DNA from: an uncultured Alistipes sp.
GTDB taxonomy: Bacteria; Bacteroidota; Bacteroidia; Bacteroidales; Rikenellaceae
Length of the DNA: 64,000 bases
Direction of reading: 5' to 3'
Assembly: GCA_900770635.1 (NCBI GenBank)
Contig: CAAGLB010000099.1
Location: 62,001-126,000 of the forward strand
Positions 7,165 to 15,641 of the stretch are shown here, piece by piece. The notes beneath the pieces are model-generated. The model was not told the DNA's origin and did not search any database. It saw only the letters and a list, made by a program, of their open reading frames with translations. Every line of letters starts with the position of its first letter. Position 1 is the stretch's first letter. The position numbers and the translations under genes are program-made.

Positions 7165-9198
7165 CTAATAGTTCAATACGATATCGTCAACATACATCCA
7201 CGAGCCGGTAGAGCCGCAGAAGTAGTCACCATAGCCCGAAGGTGTGAACGACACAACAAGCTTCTTAGGCTTGGCGTTCTTCATACCCTCGACATACGTG
7301 ATATTAATGGTCTCCTCGGTCCACTCTGCACGAGAGTCTGTGCCTGAGATGTAGCCATAGCCGATAACACCTGGAGTACTACCCAACTTATCAACCTTGA
7401 GGAAAGTCGACTCATCCTTTGTGTTTACTGCGTATGTAGTGCCATCAGTAATGATAACCATAATGGTGTAGATATCAGTACCAGATGCATGAGAACCCTG
7501 GTCGATAGTACCCTCGTTGTTCTTCATCCAGAACGATATGCTCTTAGGCTTTGCAGTAAAGGCGAAGTCACGACCAAAGGTTACAATACCATCCATGCCG
7601 TTAAGTGCGAATGTACCTGTAAAGAGGTTACCAGCAGCAAACTTACCGATACCCATCACCGATGCAAACTGCGATTTAAGACATGCCGACTTAGTACCTG
7701 TAGTGCCTGGGCGAACATCATCAGATGACTGTGTAAGTGTAGCACCTGCCATATTACCACCCTCGTTACCTGTGAGCCAGAATGGAGCATCGCCCTCGCC
7801 ATAAGGGAGCACCCATGATGCTTTGTGCCAACGCTCCATGTCGCCGTTAGGAATCTGAGCACCCGCAGCAGTAGTCTCAACAAGAGTCTTACCATACTCC
7901 ACGCCGTCGACAACGAGCTTATATGAGTAGCTCATATTGCAAGCGAAATCGGTGCTCTGTGCTGCATAGATACCATTACCCGTAGCCACTGCATCAACCT
8001 CGGTCCATGATGCGCCATCTGTTGAGTAGGCAACCTTCACTGAGGTAGCCGCAGCATCAACAACATTTGCCTTGAAGGTAGCTGTGCTGAACCACAAGCT
8101 GCAATCGTCAGCCTTAAGAGGCATGATACCCTGAACGTTGTAGCCAATAGCCTTATTTAGCTTACCACCATCTGTATCCTCAACATGGAACGTCAAATCC
8201 TTAACGCCACCAGTAGCGATAGCGAAGAACTCAGGAGTAATAGTCACCTTATAGTTCATCTCGTCTGTCCTAACAACGTCAACACCTGTCACTGAGCCAT
8301 TAAGAAGGTCAACCTCCTGGCCGTCGATAATAAGGCCCAAAGTTGAGATAGTCGCCAAACATGACACGTTGTAGGTGCGTGCAACAGTAGAAAGCTGCTG
8401 CTCCTTCTCGCTAAAGCCATCACCCATGACTGTTGGATCGGGGCTAAAGATAAGAGTGTCATCAACCTCCTCGATAGACTCGTCGACAGTAGCCTCAAAT
8501 ACGAGGTTACCTGGAGCATCCTTCGAATACTTCAATGTGATAGTATATTTTGCCGAAGGCTTAACATTCTCGATCACAGCCTCCTTCATGATAGCACCCT
8601 CAACAGGATGAGTACCCTCGAAGTGCCAGAAGAGTGATGTCTGCTCGGCAGGAAGGATGAAGTAACCCTCCTTAGTCTCCTCGTAGCGCAAAGAGTGAAT
8701 GTCGCCTGTGGCAATAGCCTGAGCGTCGTAGCTATCGGCTACCGACACATTGGTGAAGTAGCCTGCCTCGAGCTTCTCGGCAACAGTAGCGTCGTAGTTT
8801 ACCTTGACAATGGTTGACTGAAGTTTACAGTCAACAGCAACATCTGCTACGCTGCCGCCCTCGATAGCGAAGCTCTGCTCGCCGATGTAATACTTCTCGT
8901 CGAACGACACGATAGACTTCTCGCCAACCTGCACCTTAGCAACATAGTCGCCAGCGAGCAATGCCAAATACTCAGGAACATCGGCGATGTTATCGTAGCG
9001 ACGTACGAGCTGAAGTTCCTCGCCCGCAACCTTGTAGATCTTAACAATGATAGGCTGATCGCCAAGCTCAGCCGACTGAGTAGCCACACTTAGACGCATA
9101 GCGCCCTCGCCAGAGGCCATCTCAATAGGCGTATCTATATCATTTGAACACGCTGCAAACATAAGCACCATGCTCAACATTGCAAATATCTTCTTCAT
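7165..9198 (-). CDS. DUF4493-PCMD fusion lipoprotein
   Basis: About 677 residues with a lipobox at MFAACSND. Residues ~30-235 are a DUF4493 module (GDYVAKVQVGEKS, then EKYYIGEQSF). A linker and one Ig-like repeat pair follow (250-430). The C-terminal ~240 residues are a PCMD domain (NGDMERWHKA, PFWLTGNEGG, DDVRPGTTG, FAAGNLFTGTF, YVDDIVLNY). The start could also be 9207 (MSIMKKIF). Having both domains in one chain, while neighbours carry one each, supports the idea that these modules work together at the surface. Confidence 0.8.
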   Translation of the reverse strand: MKKIFAMLSMVLMFAACSNDIDTPIEMASGEGAMRLSVATQSAELGDQPIIVKIYKVAGEELQLVRRYDNIADVPEYLALLAGDYVAKVQVGEKSIVSFDEKYYIGEQSFAIEGGSVADVAVDCKLQSTIVKVNYDATVAEKLEAGYFTNVSVADSYDAQAIATGDIHSLRYEETKEGYFILPAEQTSLFWHFEGTHPVEGAIMKEAVIENVKPSAKYTITLKYSKDAPGNLVFEATVDESIEEVDDTLIFSPDPTVMGDGFSEKEQQLSTVARTYNVSCLATISTLGLIIDGQEVDLLNGSVTGVDVVRTDEMNYKVTITPEFFAIATGGVKDLTFHVEDTDGGKLNKAIGYNVQGIMPLKADDCSLWFSTATFKANVVDAAATSVKVAYSTDGASWTEVDAVATGNGIYAAQSTDFACNMSYSYKLVVDGVEYGKTLVETTAAGAQIPNGDMERWHKASWVLPYGEGDAPFWLTGNEGGNMAGATLTQSSDDVRPGTTGTKSACLKSQFASVMGIGKFAAGNLFTGTFALNGMDGIVTFGRDFAFTAKPKSISFWMKNNEGTIDQGSHASGTDIYTIMVIITDGTTYAVNTKDESTFLKVDKLGSTPGVIGYGYISGTDSRAEWTEETINITYVEGMKNAKPKKLVVSFTPSGYGDYFCGSTGSWMYVDDIVLNY

Positions 9199-9229
9199 AA
9201 TAGACATATTTGTTAAGTTGTATTATGAA

Positions 9230-10867
9230 TTAGTTAAAACGGAACATTACAGTCTTAGTAGTGGCATTGCCCTCCATGTCTGTCACGCTCATCTCGAAGT
9301 CGTGCTCACCAGGACCGAGCATAGCGAGGACTGACAAGAAGTTAGAGATAGAGAGGTCGATATCAGTCTGTCCATAGACAGCATCACCCACAGGGAAGCC
9401 CAAGCCACCGAGCGACTGGAAGAACTGAGTGTCGTTAACAAGGCTGAACTCAGCAGCGAGGCCTACGCTTGTAAGCTGATCAGCATTCAATGTCTCAGAG
9501 ATGATCTTAACACGGAAATCAGCAACAGCCAATGGTGCCTTCACCTTCAAGTCGCAGGTCATGCCTGGAGCGTATGTCTGACGCTGGTCGATGTCGTAGC
9601 CCACCCATACGATTGATGGAGCAACATTCTGGCCATACTTAACCATTAGTGTAGCTACTGTCTTACCACCATTAGCATCAACAACGGTAATCTCATAAGA
9701 GTGAGTACCCTCATACGAGCGAAGCATGTCGGCCTGTGCGCCAAACTTGATGCGTGTAGATGTAGCACCCTTAGCGTCTGTTGGATAGCCCATGAGCCTA
9801 AGGAAGGTGTTAGACACCTCGCCAGCGCAAATGTCACACTCCAAAGGCATTACGTCGTCGTAGGCTGCTGTAAACTCGGCATTGTCCGACGATGTCTTAA
9901 CAACGATTGACTGGATAGGCGCCTTAGCAGTGATGTCTACGTTGATATTCTTTGTGAAGTTGCCCTCAGCATCGAACATCTCGTCGGTAAGCTCGAAAGC
10001 CTCAGCAAAGTCGTGGCCCTCGAAGTTGATAACAGGCATGTCGGTGTCGTCAACCAACACCTCCTCGAAGAGGTAAGCAGCGGTGTCGAACACAACCTCC
10101 TCGTCGTAGGTCCATGTGTCGCACACGATGCCAATGTTTGCAGTACCATCAGCAGCATGCTGAACAACGACGTTGATCTTACGCCACTGAGCAGCCTTAA
10201 CGCCTGTAATCTCGTTGGTCATGGTAATATCCTTATTGCCATCAACATAGCTGCACTTAAATGTTAGATGCAATGTGTTCTCCGCAGCTATAGGTGCAAA
10301 GTAGCCACTGCGCTCCTCATTAAGGGCATAGTCAAGCTCGTTATTACTAAGAGCGATGGTCATTGAGGTGTAGGTAGGATCGAGCTGCTCTTTGATGTCG
10401 GCAGCATACGAAACCGACACCTTGATGTTGCGAAGCTTACAAACGATGTCCTTAACCTCTGTTGTGAGCTGACGAGTGATTATCACCTCCTTCTCAGCGC
10501 CATACACTGGTGCCTCCCACTCGGCACGCTTCATCTCTGCCGACATCATCGAGATGCGATATACGCCACCCTCCAATGCTATAGGCTCAGCTGGACGCTC
10601 GCCATACTTGAATTCAGTCACCACGTCACCTGCCTGGTTGGTGATTTTAACATCGAAAGTGTTGATGTCAATACCCTCGGCACGTGTCTGAGAGTTAACA
10701 ACCTCGGTATCCTCCATCACCGACACCTGCATACCTGCCAATGACAAGTAGCCTATGTTTTTATCCTCCTGATCGTTGCCAGGCTGATACTGCGGAATAT
10801 CGTTAGAACATGAGCCGAAGCCGAGTACTGCGACCATCAAGAGGCTCATAAATTTAATTGCTTTCAT
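9230..10867 (-). CDS. DUF4493 lipoprotein
   Basis: The 545-residue product has a lipoprotein signal (VLGFGSCSND). Residues ~35-250 carry a DUF4493 module, with SQTRAEGIDINTFDVKI, the GGVYRISMMSAE strand and the later MTNEITGVKAAQWRKINV. The remaining ~290 residues are predicted beta-sandwich repeats without a recognised family. It is the third gene of the operon. DUF4493 proteins are widespread in Bacteroidetes surface clusters near fimbrillins, but their biochemical role is not established. Confidence 0.75.
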   Translation of the reverse strand: MKAIKFMSLLMVAVLGFGSCSNDIPQYQPGNDQEDKNIGYLSLAGMQVSVMEDTEVVNSQTRAEGIDINTFDVKITNQAGDVVTEFKYGERPAEPIALEGGVYRISMMSAEMKRAEWEAPVYGAEKEVIITRQLTTEVKDIVCKLRNIKVSVSYAADIKEQLDPTYTSMTIALSNNELDYALNEERSGYFAPIAAENTLHLTFKCSYVDGNKDITMTNEITGVKAAQWRKINVVVQHAADGTANIGIVCDTWTYDEEVVFDTAAYLFEEVLVDDTDMPVINFEGHDFAEAFELTDEMFDAEGNFTKNINVDITAKAPIQSIVVKTSSDNAEFTAAYDDVMPLECDICAGEVSNTFLRLMGYPTDAKGATSTRIKFGAQADMLRSYEGTHSYEITVVDANGGKTVATLMVKYGQNVAPSIVWVGYDIDQRQTYAPGMTCDLKVKAPLAVADFRVKIISETLNADQLTSVGLAAEFSLVNDTQFFQSLGGLGFPVGDAVYGQTDIDLSISNFLSVLAMLGPGEHDFEMSVTDMEGNATTKTVMFRFN

Positions 10868-10880
10868 ATCTCTATTTCAA

Positions 10881-11654
10881 TTATTTAGCGTAATCGTTTA
10901 ACTCCTGGTCGATATCAATCTCCTCAACAAGCTCCTCGTTAAGGCTAATAACGAGCTTTGCGCTACCAGCATCCTTAACGTCGAACTTTACGGTGTAGTA
11001 GGTCTGTGCTGCTGCGCTCTCCTGCTTATACTCTGGAAGAGTTATCACAGCGCCCTCTACGCCCGACTGGTTAGGCTGCTTGGTGGCAGTACCATTCACC
11101 TTGAACTCACCTGGGACGATGAACAAAGGCTCGATCTGTGCCGACACATCGAACTTGTTGCCAGCAGCTGTCTCAAGCTCAAGAGCATGACCACCAACAA
11201 AATAGTTGTTGAATGCCTCAGTAGTTTCAACCTTAACCAAGGCATTGGCGATGGTAGCGGTGATTTCAACCGCTGTGTTCTGTCGTGCTGCAACCTTAAA
11301 CTCCTTGCTACCTACAAACGTAGCCTTGTCGTAGCCCTCCTCGGCGATGTCGCCTGCTGTGGCTGTCACTTTGTACGAGCCATAGTGGAGATAGCCTTCC
11401 TCTACCTCAGCAAAATCAGTAATAGAGGCATACTCCTTACTAAATGCGTTGTCTGTGCCCTCGATTTTTAGGACGAAGTCCTCGGCTGCGGGTGTTGTGC
11501 AGCTGAGGTTGGCACGTGTTAGCTCCACCTCGTTTGACACTGTGAGGTCGAACACCACATTGCCCTTCTCATTTGCCTCGCCCTGAGGCTCCTCGTTGAC
11601 ACACGATGCCAACGCCAGCGCCATGAGCGATGCTAATGTGAAAAACTTTTTCAT
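10881..11654 (-). CDS. Short DUF4493 lipoprotein
   Basis: The 257-residue product has a lipobox at LALASCVNEE and consists almost only of a DUF4493 module. Visible parts are VELTRANLSCTTPAAEDFVLKI cut short here as LTRANL, the strand HYGSYKVTATAGDIAEEG, and FKVAARQNTAVEITATI. It is the second gene of the operon, 36 bases below the fimbrillin-like gene and 13 bases above the next DUF4493 gene. The LTRAN strand resembles the donor/cleavage region of Mfa/Fim-type pilins, so a pilus-tip or shaft role is possible but unproven. Confidence 0.75.
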   Translation of the reverse strand: MKKFFTLASLMALALASCVNEEPQGEANEKGNVVFDLTVSNEVELTRANLSCTTPAAEDFVLKIEGTDNAFSKEYASITDFAEVEEGYLHYGSYKVTATAGDIAEEGYDKATFVGSKEFKVAARQNTAVEITATIANALVKVETTEAFNNYFVGGHALELETAAGNKFDVSAQIEPLFIVPGEFKVNGTATKQPNQSGVEGAVITLPEYKQESAAAQTYYTVKFDVKDAGSAKLVISLNEELVEEIDIDQELNDYAK

Positions 11655-11690
11655 AATTGTGTTTGTTTAGTTATTATTTGTTTTCGTTAA

Positions 11691-13496
11691 TTACTTAGCA
11701 ATCGACAATTTGATGTTATCGATATAGACATTCACCTCTGTATTACCGGTACCACTTGCGGTTGTGAGCGTTGGGTAGAAACAGAGACGTGTGTCGCTTG
11801 TTACGGACATCGTAGTCGTGTAAGTTGGGAAACTCTGACCAAAGGCATTATCTCCAACACTATCTGCCAAATCTTGGGTAAAGAGTGTATTACCGAAGTC
11901 TGCAAGAGTAGTGTCGTACGAAGATGAAATACCTGTTGAACCCGTAGGAATGCCATCAATTGGGTTGCTTGCATTGGTGTGCGTAGCGATATTGATAGAA
12001 CCCACATTTAGTGTTAGGCTACTACTTGTATGCTTATACATCGCAGCATCGAAGACCACCTTTATATCTACCTTCTTACCAGGCTTTATACCACGAGCGC
12101 CACCAAGCACTGGAGTATCCATACGACCGTGATGGGTAGAGGCAAATGACATAAAAATCTTCACAGACTGATAGCGCGAGTTGATACGCATAGCACCAGG
12201 CTTAAGCCAGTAACGTGCTGCATTCCAGCCTGCAAGCGTACCACTAAGAGCAACACCCGGCTGCTCACGCTCGCTCGATGCATACGAGTTGTTGCCATAA
12301 CTCTCGCTCTCCGACACATCCTCGAAGTTCTCAAATAAGAGGTATGGCACATCAACTGGTGCGATGTTCTGCTCGAAGTATGGCTTTAGATTACCCATAT
12401 TCACCTTGTTCTCAACAACGGCATTCTCCGAATCGAAGACCAAGGTCCACTCCTTGTTGATGTATGGCGTAACATCGAACTCACCGTTATACTCAAACTT
12501 ATATACATTCTCAGCATTACGGTAGTAAGTACCCATATTTGTACCGTTGTTGTCGTAGAGCGTGAAGAAGTTGAAGTCCTCGCCGAGATGGTTCTCGCCA
12601 ATCGAGAAGTTGAAGGCTGTGTACTTAACAAACGGAGGCATAGCCATACGTATAGGTGTAACGTGGCCACGCACAAACTCACGATCGAGGTGATAGGTAG
12701 CCACCTCGGAGCGCTGCTGAGCACCCTTAATCTCGTAGCTCACATCGCCCGACACTGTGCCAGGAAGCACAAACACCCAGATGTCGCTACCCACGTCGAA
12801 GCCCTCAGCACTCTTCACCGTGATGGTGTTCGAGGTGTTGGTGTACACGGGCTCGGCATTGGGGTTAGCCACATCCACAGTGATGTCGCCAACAACAGCC
12901 ATTGGGAAGCTAATGTCGAGTTTGTAGACCTTGTTATCGAAATTAGAGGCCTTCTCAGGAACAGTAATCTTAATGGCATGCATCTGGTGGCGCATGGTGG
13001 TGTTAAGCTCCACTCGCTTCTCAGCAGTTAGCGAGCCATTGATTGTAGGCTCAGCAACCATGATGTCGTACTTGCCATCGTACTCGCCCGACTGCTCAGC
13101 CGACACACGATATGTGGCCATAGTACCCTCTGCCGACACAGGCTTAGGGTAACTGAGGTAGTAGGTGTAGTTGCCATCGGCCATAGGGGCAACATTGCCC
13201 GAGAAATAGGCCTTGTCCCACTCCAACGAGAAGTAGCGCAGCATAAATACCGAGTTCTCGAACACGGTGTTACCCTCAGCATCCACAGCCCACATGGCCA
13301 CCTCGTCGCCAGGACTCCAACGTGTAGAACATCCATCGGGATCGAGCGTTGTACGAGTAACATCGATGGGCATGGCAAAGCTAACCTCGCTCTCGACGTT
13401 TGGGATTACTGGGGTTGTAGATTCCACCTCGTTTTGGCACGACACAGCAACAGCTGCAAGAGCTACCACAGAGGCTAATGTTTGAAGAATCTTCAT
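11691..13496 (-). CDS. Fimbrillin-like (Mfa/FimA-type) lipoprotein
   Basis: The 601-residue product has a lipobox at AVAVSCQNE. Its first half is a typical fimbrillin-like domain: VTRTTLDPDG then RWSPGDEVAMWAV, a strand pair around FSGNVAPMADGNYTYYLSYP, and LNTTMRHQMHAIKI. The second half (about 330-601) is a jelly-roll-like region with WNAARYWLKPGAMRI and a final VYIDNIKLSIAK. It is the first gene of the operon. Fimbrillins are exported as lipoproteins and may assemble into pili after protease cleavage; no cleavage arginine can be assigned with confidence here. Confidence 0.75.
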   Translation of the reverse strand: MKILQTLASVVALAAVAVSCQNEVESTTPVIPNVESEVSFAMPIDVTRTTLDPDGCSTRWSPGDEVAMWAVDAEGNTVFENSVFMLRYFSLEWDKAYFSGNVAPMADGNYTYYLSYPKPVSAEGTMATYRVSAEQSGEYDGKYDIMVAEPTINGSLTAEKRVELNTTMRHQMHAIKITVPEKASNFDNKVYKLDISFPMAVVGDITVDVANPNAEPVYTNTSNTITVKSAEGFDVGSDIWVFVLPGTVSGDVSYEIKGAQQRSEVATYHLDREFVRGHVTPIRMAMPPFVKYTAFNFSIGENHLGEDFNFFTLYDNNGTNMGTYYRNAENVYKFEYNGEFDVTPYINKEWTLVFDSENAVVENKVNMGNLKPYFEQNIAPVDVPYLLFENFEDVSESESYGNNSYASSEREQPGVALSGTLAGWNAARYWLKPGAMRINSRYQSVKIFMSFASTHHGRMDTPVLGGARGIKPGKKVDIKVVFDAAMYKHTSSSLTLNVGSINIATHTNASNPIDGIPTGSTGISSSYDTTLADFGNTLFTQDLADSVGDNAFGQSFPTYTTTMSVTSDTRLCFYPTLTTASGTGNTEVNVYIDNIKLSIAK

Positions 13497-13709
13497 AGAG
13501 TCAATACTATATTAAAAATTATAGTGCGCAAAGATAGTACAATGTTGCTATCAACAGAAAAAAATTCAACGAATATGGGAAATTATATAACATAAAGTTT
13601 TTGGCACCACAACCATTTGAGCATTTTTTTTGACTAACATTGGTTAATTTTCAAATCTTTTTCTTAATTTTGTAGTTGAAATTAATTTTTAAATCTAAAC
13701 AAATACTTT
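13497..13709. promoter_or_regulatory. Divergent promoter region
   Basis: On the minus strand TATCTTTG (13536-13529) is a -7 box for the fimbrillin operon, 33 bases from the start codon. On the plus strand TAATTTTG (13665-13672) is a -7 box for the gene at 13710. The upstream TTG elements are present but off the ideal spacing. The AT-rich middle holds nothing else I can identify. Confidence 0.5.
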
Positions 13710-15569
13710 ATGAAACTACGTAGACTATTTTTTGCTTTGCTCGCACTGCCGTTAGCATTTGCAGCTTGTGAGAAGCAGCCGGCTCCAGAGCCAACCCCAG
13801 AACCAACTCTTACAACGGAGGTCGTTCTCGCAAAGAGCACTATCGAGGCAACTGCCGAGGGTGGTCGTTACGAGGTGAGCTACACCATCAAGAACCCTGT
13901 GGAGGGACATAATCTCTTTGTAGCTAAATCTTCTGACTATGCTTGGATTTCGGATTGTGGTGCTGAGGATGGCGTTATCTATGTTGTTGTGGAGGCTAAC
14001 GAAACTGACAACGTGCGTGAGGCTGTGGTAGAGGTATCGTATGGCGAGAAGCACTCTAACGAGAACTTTAAGGCCCTTACCATCAAGCAGGCGGCTAAGG
14101 CTGAGGAGCCAGAGGATGGCGTAGTATTCGAGGCGCAGGTACTCACTGGTGAGTATTATGGCGACTACTACACTCCAGATGCTGGTAACTACTACATCTT
14201 CTTCTCAGACTATGGCTTCAGCGAGGATGGTAATTTGCTTACCAACTCTATCTACTATCAGCTAGACCTCTATGGTGTATTGTATGAGGGTGAGGCAGTA
14301 AATGGCTATATTCCACTTCCTGAGGGTACCTACACATTGGACGTTAACGACACCATGGCTGTTGGCACTATCGGTTACTCATACTCTTGCTACATGAAGA
14401 CCAACTCTTCTGAAATAGAGGTAGAGGTTAGTTTTGATGCTGCCGAGCTTGTTGTTGCAGCTGATGGTTCATGCACCCTCATCGCAACTATCGAGGGCAA
14501 GAAGCACAAGGTTACCTTCGCTGGCACAAGCACCATCGAGGATAAGCGCGAGGTGAACACTGGTGGCGAGGATCAGGAGATGGAGGCACAATATGCCTAT
14601 GCAACATACTATGGCGACCAGTATAGCCCAGGTGTTGCTGATAACTTCTACTTCTTCCTCTCGGACAAGGGTTTCGATGCTGATGGTTGGGAGTTGCCAA
14701 ATGCTACATACTATCGCTTCGACCTTTTCAGCGATATTGTTAATCCTGAGGAGGGTCTTGCTATTCCTTATGGTACTTACACTATTGACAACGGTTCTTC
14801 AGAGCCATTTACAATTGGCGCACAATATTCGGCATACTACATTATGGATAGTGAGGGTTGGGACTACGCTGTATCATCAGCCATCACATCAGGTACTGTT
14901 ACCATCAGCGAGGATGGTGTTGTTGCTGACCTTATGATTGCTGGCGCGCACCACGTTGTGACATTCTCTGGCGATATCATTGTGACAGACGCCTCATCAG
15001 GCGGTGGCGAAGGTGGTGGTGAGGGCCCATACTCTACATTGTGGGAGGATTATCGCTGCAACTTCGACGACCACACTCTCTACTACGCATATTATGGTGA
15101 CTACTACGAGGTGGGCTATATGAACTGGACATTTGCCGTTATGCCTAACGATGGCGAGGGTGATTTCGTGCAGTTTGACGTGTTGGCAGGTGCTAACAGC
15201 ACAACAGAATTCTTCGGTGAGTATGCTATCAACGACTCGTTTGAGGCATATACCTCATATTCAGGCTACATTGACTGGGATGGTTATATGGTAGGTGCGT
15301 GGTACTATACCGAGGATGGCTATACTATGGCTCCATTCGTTGATGGTACAATGTCAGTTGTGGACAATGGCGACGGCACTGTAACCGTTGAGTTCGATGT
15401 ATATGACGACTGCGATAACAATATCACAGGAAGTTGGACAGGTGCGATGCTCTCTGCAGACGAGTTGTCTACACGCGCTGCCGACATTAAGAAGGCAGAG
15501 GTAAAGAGCGTTGAGGCTCCTGTAAAGAGGGCTATCGAGGTTAAGAAGCGCGATATCTCGAAGTTCTAA
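13710..15569 (+). CDS. BACON-type lipoprotein with three Tyr-rich repeats
   Basis: The 619-residue product has a lipobox at AFAACEKQP. A BACON-like domain (residues ~35-125, with AEGGRYEVSY and DYAWISDCG) is followed by three homologous repeats of ~130 residues. These open with TGEYYGDYYTP (about 148), ATYYGDQYSP (about 298) and YYAYYGDYYEVG (about 459). Each contains GTYTLD or GEYAIN near its middle and ends in a VTF strand. A Gly-Glu-rich linker (SSGGGEGGGEGP) precedes repeat 3. The signal-peptide nucleotides nearly match those at 20686. BACON domains are thought to bind carbohydrate or mucin; ligand unknown. Confidence 0.7.
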   Translation: MKLRRLFFALLALPLAFAACEKQPAPEPTPEPTLTTEVVLAKSTIEATAEGGRYEVSYTIKNPVEGHNLFVAKSSDYAWISDCGAEDGVIYVVVEANETDNVREAVVEVSYGEKHSNENFKALTIKQAAKAEEPEDGVVFEAQVLTGEYYGDYYTPDAGNYYIFFSDYGFSEDGNLLTNSIYYQLDLYGVLYEGEAVNGYIPLPEGTYTLDVNDTMAVGTIGYSYSCYMKTNSSEIEVEVSFDAAELVVAADGSCTLIATIEGKKHKVTFAGTSTIEDKREVNTGGEDQEMEAQYAYATYYGDQYSPGVADNFYFFLSDKGFDADGWELPNATYYRFDLFSDIVNPEEGLAIPYGTYTIDNGSSEPFTIGAQYSAYYIMDSEGWDYAVSSAITSGTVTISEDGVVADLMIAGAHHVVTFSGDIIVTDASSGGGEGGGEGPYSTLWEDYRCNFDDHTLYYAYYGDYYEVGYMNWTFAVMPNDGEGDFVQFDVLAGANSTTEFFGEYAINDSFEAYTSYSGYIDWDGYMVGAWYYTEDGYTMAPFVDGTMSVVDNGDGTVTVEFDVYDDCDNNITGSWTGAMLSADELSTRAADIKKAEVKSVEAPVKRAIEVKKRDISKF

Positions 15570-15583
15570 TTTAACCATACGGT

Positions 15584-15615
15584 AAAGAGTGCTTAAGGAC
15601 GCTTAAGCACTCTTT
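15584..15615 (+). terminator. Terminator or attenuator between two BACON genes
   Basis: A perfect 14-base stem (15584-15597 with 15602-15615) with loop GACG is followed by a short T-rich stretch. The next gene starts 27 bases later and shows no promoter of its own, so partial read-through is likely. Confidence 0.75.
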
Positions 15616-15641
15616 GCTTTTTGAATATCATAGCAATGATG

